DNA of 37,925 bases, from assembly GCA_029934085.1 (NCBI GenBank), contig JAOZMY010000014.1, positions 1-37,925 of the forward strand, in the 5' to 3' direction. The notes beneath the pieces are model-generated. The model saw only the letters and a program-made list of their open reading frames with translations, had not been told where the DNA came from and searched no databases. Both the position numbers and the translations under genes were made by a program. Positions within the stretch are counted from its first letter, which is position 1. Every line of letters starts with the position of its first letter. Origin of the DNA: a bacterium. Lineage in GTDB: Bacteria > Desulfobacterota > S145-22. Positions 34,176-37,925 of the stretch are shown here, piece by piece.

Positions 34176-35981
34176 TTAATCTTCAACGGTCACTCTCAAG
34201 GCCTCTTCCAGGGTGGAGACTCCATTCATGACTTTGAGTAAGGCGTTCTGACGAAGAGTTCGCATGCCCAGCTCGATCGCCCTTTTCTTCAGCTCGAAAC
34301 CCGAGGCCCTTTTCAAGGTCATAGATTTAAGCTCTTCGAAATAAGGCATGATCTCGAAGACCGATACTCTTCCTCTGTATCCCGTATGGTTGCAGTAAGG
34401 ACAACCCTTTCCCTTGTAACATGTGAAAGTGCCAATTTTGTCTTTCGGGATTCCAGCATCGATCAGAGCCTCTTCGGGGATCTCGACAGGTTCTTTGCAA
34501 TGTTCACAAATCCGTCGCATCAATCGTTGTGCCTGGACAAGGATGACTGAAGAGGTGACGAGAAAGGGTTCGATTCCCATATCGATGAGACGGGTGACGG
34601 CGCTTGGGGCGTCATTGGTGTGTAAAGTGGACAACACAAGGTGTCCGGTTAGGGCGGCTTGGATGGCGATCTGCGCGGTCTCGAAGTCGCGGATTTCACC
34701 GACCATGATGATATCGGGGTCCTGCCTTAGGAAAGATCGTAAGGCAGAGGCAAAAGTCAGGCCGATATCCTCATGCATCTGCACCTGGTTGATCCCCGCG
34801 AAGTTGTATTCTACGGGATCCTCCGCCGTCATGATGTTGTCGGTTTCCCTATTGAGATCGATTAGGGCGGAGTAGAGGGTCGTAGTCTTTCCACTCCCGG
34901 TAGGACCGGTGACGAGGACCATCCCGACAGGTTGGTGGATGGCGTTCTGGAAAAGCTGCAAATCATCTTCCTCGAAACCCAGTTTGGTCATATCGAGCTG
35001 GAGTGAGGATTTATCCAGAAGTCGAAGAACGACCTTTTCCCCGTAAAGGGTTGGGACAGTCGAGACCCGGAAATCGACCTCTTTGGCTCGCCCGAGTCGG
35101 AGCTTAATTCTCCCGTCTTGGGGAAGACGTCGCTCGGCGATATCCAGTTGGGCCATGATTTTTAATCTTGAGATGATGGCGTTCTTGATTTTGATAGGGA
35201 GCCCCATAACCTTTCGTAAGACACCGTCGATACGGTACCGTACGCGGAATTGACGCTCGTAGGGCTCAAAATGAATATCACTGGCTCCGCCTTTGATGGC
35301 CTTGATGAGTATCCCGTTAACGAGTTTGATGATCGGGGCGTCGATCTCGTTTGTGAGGTCGACCGCGCCTCCTTCTGAACCACTTTCATCAATGACTTGG
35401 ACGTTGTCAATGGCGCCGGAGACCAGGGCGTCGAAGTCGTCTACATCGATGGCATCCTGATCATCCTCGACGAAAAGAGGACTGTCGTCTTCAATATCCT
35501 CCAATGTGTAATCTTTCGCGTCGATGTTGGTAACCCCTTTCCCGGCGAGTTCTCCCCCACCTCCGTAAGCCTTTTTGATGGCTTGAATGAGTTCTATCTC
35601 GGAGCAAAGCTTGATGTGAACGTTATATCCCGTGATGAATTCTATCTCTTCTGCCAGGATGAGATTGCTTGGATCGGCCACCGCAACGGTAAGTCGTGGG
35701 CCCTGGCGTTCGACAGGAAGGACAATGTATTTCTTTGCGATTCGTTCTGGGACCAGTTTTAAAACATCATCAGGGATTTCAATCCCATCAAGTCTGATGA
35801 TGGGGATGTGGTAAAGTTCACTGAGAAACTGAAGGAGGTTTTCTTCGTCGATGTAGTCGAGTTTGACGAGGGCCGACCTGAGACTTCCCCCGCTTTGCTT
35901 AAGCTCTTGAAGCGCTTTTTGGAGTTGATCTCTCGTCAGGAGATTCGACTTGACAAGTTCTTCTCCTAAATTAATAGCCAT
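34176..35981 (-). CDS. pilB: Type IV pilus assembly ATPase PilB
   Basis: 601 aa. The N-terminal T2SSE-like domain (about 1-140) is followed by an acidic linker (about 153-206), then the motor domain with Walker A GPTGSGKT (359-366), EDPVEYNF, GEIRDFETAQIA and TLHTNDAP boxes. A zinc motif in the C-terminal third (CEHCKEP, later CYKGKGCPYC) is typical of extension ATPases. It drives pilus growth. ATG 35981 has AGGAAG upstream and a strong promoter at 36025-36052. It is first of pilB-pilT-pilC-pilS-pilR. Confidence 0.96.
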   Translation of the reverse strand: MAINLGEELVKSNLLTRDQLQKALQELKQSGGSLRSALVKLDYIDEENLLQFLSELYHIPIIRLDGIEIPDDVLKLVPERIAKKYIVLPVERQGPRLTVAVADPSNLILAEEIEFITGYNVHIKLCSEIELIQAIKKAYGGGGELAGKGVTNIDAKDYTLEDIEDDSPLFVEDDQDAIDVDDFDALVSGAIDNVQVIDESGSEGGAVDLTNEIDAPIIKLVNGILIKAIKGGASDIHFEPYERQFRVRYRIDGVLRKVMGLPIKIKNAIISRLKIMAQLDIAERRLPQDGRIKLRLGRAKEVDFRVSTVPTLYGEKVVLRLLDKSSLQLDMTKLGFEEDDLQLFQNAIHQPVGMVLVTGPTGSGKTTTLYSALIDLNRETDNIMTAEDPVEYNFAGINQVQMHEDIGLTFASALRSFLRQDPDIIMVGEIRDFETAQIAIQAALTGHLVLSTLHTNDAPSAVTRLIDMGIEPFLVTSSVILVQAQRLMRRICEHCKEPVEIPEEALIDAGIPKDKIGTFTCYKGKGCPYCNHTGYRGRVSVFEIMPYFEELKSMTLKRASGFELKKRAIELGMRTLRQNALLKVMNGVSTLEEALRVTVED

Positions 35982-36288
35982 ACAACTTCCTAAATTATAT
36001 ATACATTATTTAAGTTTATGAGATATTATACATGCTTTTTATAAAAAATCAAGTTATTGTAGATAACATTGTATTTAGGTTTTTGAAATGGGTTGGGAGG
36101 ATTATTTTGGTTTGGTTCTATGTTAAAAGATCCTCGCAACTCTTTAATAGGAGTAGAGAAAAGCTTTGAAGAACGAGGAGTGAGTTTGTCTTCTGGGTAT
36201 TGGACCGTAGATTTTTTTAAATTATTGATTTCACGTATTGGTTGTGATAGGACGTCAGGTGTGGAAAAAGAAAAAAGGAGGCCCAAAA
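35982..36288. other. Divergent A+T-rich intergenic region between pilB and the glutamate dehydrogenase gene
   Basis: 307 bases, clearly richer in A+T than the flanking genes. It holds the pilB promoter and, at the right end, the AAAAGGAGG ribosome site (36272-36280) of the dehydrogenase gene. I found no convincing promoter for the rightward gene, no hairpin terminator and no believable small gene. Two overlapping open frames here lack family features and ribosome sites. Confidence 0.7.
36025..36052 (-). promoter_or_regulatory. Sigma-70 promoter of the pilBTC-SR operon
   Basis: On the minus strand TTGATT (36052-36047), a 16-base spacer and a perfect TATAAT (36030-36025). Transcription would begin near 36018, about 37 bases before the pilB ATG, in an A+T-rich stretch. 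Confidence 0.75.
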
Positions 36289-37925
36289 ATGAACGTTGAT
36301 CCAAAGATTGACCCCCAAAAAATAATAAATCAGCTTTATCGATCTATCGGACGGGGTAAGAAACATGCCTTGGAGAATCTCAACTGGCTGTTGAAGACCA
36401 TGAACCCTTATTTTTTCATCACCTTCGCGCCGGAGAAAGATGCGTTGTTAAACCTTTGTTTCAATCTCCATACGCTGGGGGAAAACAACCAGATTGTCCT
36501 GAAGGACACGAACGAAAAATATATCGTGGCCACGTTGAACCGACCGGGGACGCTCTTCCGAACACTGGATGGCATCAAAGACAAAGTAATTATCTATGAG
36601 GAGATGATTCATTCCAACCAACCACTTCCGGGGCAGAAGGAACAGTTGGAGATCTTGAAATTCCATTTTTTGACGGATAAAAAGGATGAAGATGTTCCTA
36701 CCATTTTTCGAGGAAAGGGCCGGATTTACAAAACCTTAAAAGAGTCCTATCCAGCCTTTAACTTTAAGGAATTTGACAAGATCTTTCAGTATTTTATAAA
36801 GAACAACCGGGATTATGTGCTCCTTTCCCCCGCCCTGCGTGTGGCCCGCGCCATGTGGTTATACCAGTCGGCGATTCGAATGGGCGGTATCTTCATGGAC
36901 ATCGAGCCTACCGTCGATGAGCAGGGGAATGAAGAGTCACGACTTGTTTTTTCTGTGATCAATCCCCTGTTTAAGGGATACCTCGCAAAGGTCATTGAGA
37001 TCTTCTATCGCCTGGATATCGCTACGCACCGAAACTATATCGTCGAAATAGAGGGCGAGGATGGACAAAATGTTACGGTGTTGACGGCCTATATTACGAC
37101 ACGTGATGGGAAGCCGATAGAAAAGGACATGGAGATCTTCAAGGCACTCGAGGCCGAACTTTACAATACAAAAGTTATCAATATCTGGGACAGGGTTTAT
37201 AAGGAACTTGTCACGGAAGGGATTTTGACAGGGCCGGAAGGAAGCCTTTTAAGCGCCATCAATACCTTTGCCCATACGAATCTGGCCCACGCCTTTCCCT
37301 ATCGCTATGACTGGGATGAGACTCAGGAGGCCTTTTTCAGCCACCTTCAACTCACGAAAGATATCCTGAACGTTTTTAAAGGGAAGTTCAATCCCGATCC
37401 CCGAAAACGCCTTTCTTCTGAGGAATTAGAAGAGGAGTTCCGGCGGATAGAGGAGGCCATCGAGGAGTATAACACGGGCCACGCCTTTCTGGACGAGACG
37501 AGGAAGACGATCTATAAAACGGCTCTCCTGATGGTTCGTTTCACATTGAAAACAAACTTTTTCGTCAAATACAAGAAGGCGATTTCTTTCAGGTTGGATC
37601 CCCTTTACATGGAGTATCTTCCTGAGGAGGTGAGGGCGGACCTACCAAAGGATTTACCTTTCAGGATTACATTCTTCTATCATAGGTACGGTTCGGGGTA
37701 TCACTTTGGATTTTCAGACATTGCCCGTGGAGGGTTCCGCACGATTATCGCCCGGACCAAGGACGATTTTGAATCGGCGATGAACACGATTTTCAAAGAG
37801 GCCATGGTCCTGGCGCATACCCAGCAGTTGAAGAACAAGGATATCTATCAAGGCGGTTCAAAGCTCGCTGTTGCGATGCGGGCCTTTGATGTTCATGACC
37901 GGCAGAGAGAGATCAACAGGCTCTA
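36289..37925 (+). CDS. NAD-dependent glutamate dehydrogenase, large type (3' end outside window)
   Basis: The frame is open from ATG 36289 to the right edge (545 codons), with AAAAGGAGG nine bases before the start. Residues up to about 440 are a divergent N-terminal domain. Near residue 465 the conserved catalytic part begins: FYHRYGSGYHFGFSDIARGGFRT, then VLAHTQQLKNKDIYQGGSKLAVAM with the substrate-binding lysines. This is the large NAD-GDH group. The catalytic part starts earlier than in the 180-kDa bacterial type, so a product of about 1,000 aa is expected (inference). It oxidises glutamate to 2-oxoglutarate and ammonia. It is divergent from pilB. Confidence 0.85.
   Translation, partial: MNVDPKIDPQKIINQLYRSIGRGKKHALENLNWLLKTMNPYFFITFAPEKDALLNLCFNLHTLGENNQIVLKDTNEKYIVATLNRPGTLFRTLDGIKDKVIIYEEMIHSNQPLPGQKEQLEILKFHFLTDKKDEDVPTIFRGKGRIYKTLKESYPAFNFKEFDKIFQYFIKNNRDYVLLSPALRVARAMWLYQSAIRMGGIFMDIEPTVDEQGNEESRLVFSVINPLFKGYLAKVIEIFYRLDIATHRNYIVEIEGEDGQNVTVLTAYITTRDGKPIEKDMEIFKALEAELYNTKVINIWDRVYKELVTEGILTGPEGSLLSAINTFAHTNLAHAFPYRYDWDETQEAFFSHLQLTKDILNVFKGKFNPDPRKRLSSEELEEEFRRIEEAIEEYNTGHAFLDETRKTIYKTALLMVRFTLKTNFFVKYKKAISFRLDPLYMEYLPEEVRADLPKDLPFRITFFYHRYGSGYHFGFSDIARGGFRTIIARTKDDFESAMNTIFKEAMVLAHTQQLKNKDIYQGGSKLAVAMRAFDVHDRQREINRL

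Noticed and set aside
36093-36299. 68-codon plus-strand frame before the glutamate dehydrogenase gene
   Set aside because: No ribosome site, no family features, and it runs into the real gene in another frame.
36026-36304. 92-codon minus-strand frame in the pilB upstream region
   Set aside because: Covers the pilB promoter and the start of the divergent gene, with atypical composition and no support.

Overview
This looks like a core chromosomal segment of an anaerobic, Gram-negative, didermic bacterium with roughly half G+C. It is most probably a Desulfobacterota ('deltaproteobacterial') lineage. That placement is inference from gene content: lpxK (lipid A), a type IV pilus cluster with pilS/pilR, a ferredoxin-linked NfnAB transhydrogenase, a PAS-type hybrid kinase and a large NAD-glutamate dehydrogenase. 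No transposase, integrase, prophage or CRISPR array was seen, and almost every gene is a recognisable housekeeping family.

Layout. 1-1287: 3' part of a hybrid histidine kinase, cut by the window edge. 1311-3319 (minus): a lactonase-like metallo-beta-lactamase protein and a cysteine-desulfurase-family enzyme. 3469-8975 (plus): lpxK, leuA, leuC, leuD, asd, a tightly packed biosynthetic run with no leuB. 8991-9875 (minus): a small redox cassette made of a CD1871A-type CXXC micropeptide, a shortened membrane 4Fe-4S protein and a TlpA-like thioredoxin. The last two are joined out of frame. 10025-13047 (plus): tRNA-Ser(CGA), tRNA-Ser(GGA), SRP RNA, dnaX, ybaB/ebfC, recR, closed by a strong hairpin. 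13133-16596 (minus): gap-pgk-tpiA-secG-tRNA-Leu(GAG), a glycolysis and secretion operon with a good sigma-70 promoter. 16717-17601 (minus): a DUF302-like protein.

17829-25036 (plus): cls, pgpA, pncC, a site-2 protease, rimO, an MBL-fold protein, cinA and ridA. This mixes phospholipid synthesis, NAD-salvage housecleaning and ribosome modification. 25064-28618 (minus): a histidine phosphatase, nfnB, nfnA and an RsbRD_N-like regulator, separated by two clear hairpins. 28788-35981 (minus): pilB-pilT-pilC-pilS-pilR, a type IV pilus motor plus its two-component control, with no pilin gene. 36289 to the right edge (plus): the N-terminal half of an NAD-dependent glutamate dehydrogenase.

The least ordinary items are the redox cassette at 8991-9875 (one base would fuse the membrane 4Fe-4S protein to the thioredoxin), the CinA with a decayed amidase domain beside a separate PncC, the missing leuB, a possible dnaX frameshift site, and the stand-alone RsbRD_N and DUF302-like proteins. 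No wholly new multi-gene system was recognised. The redox cassette is the best candidate for a poorly described one.
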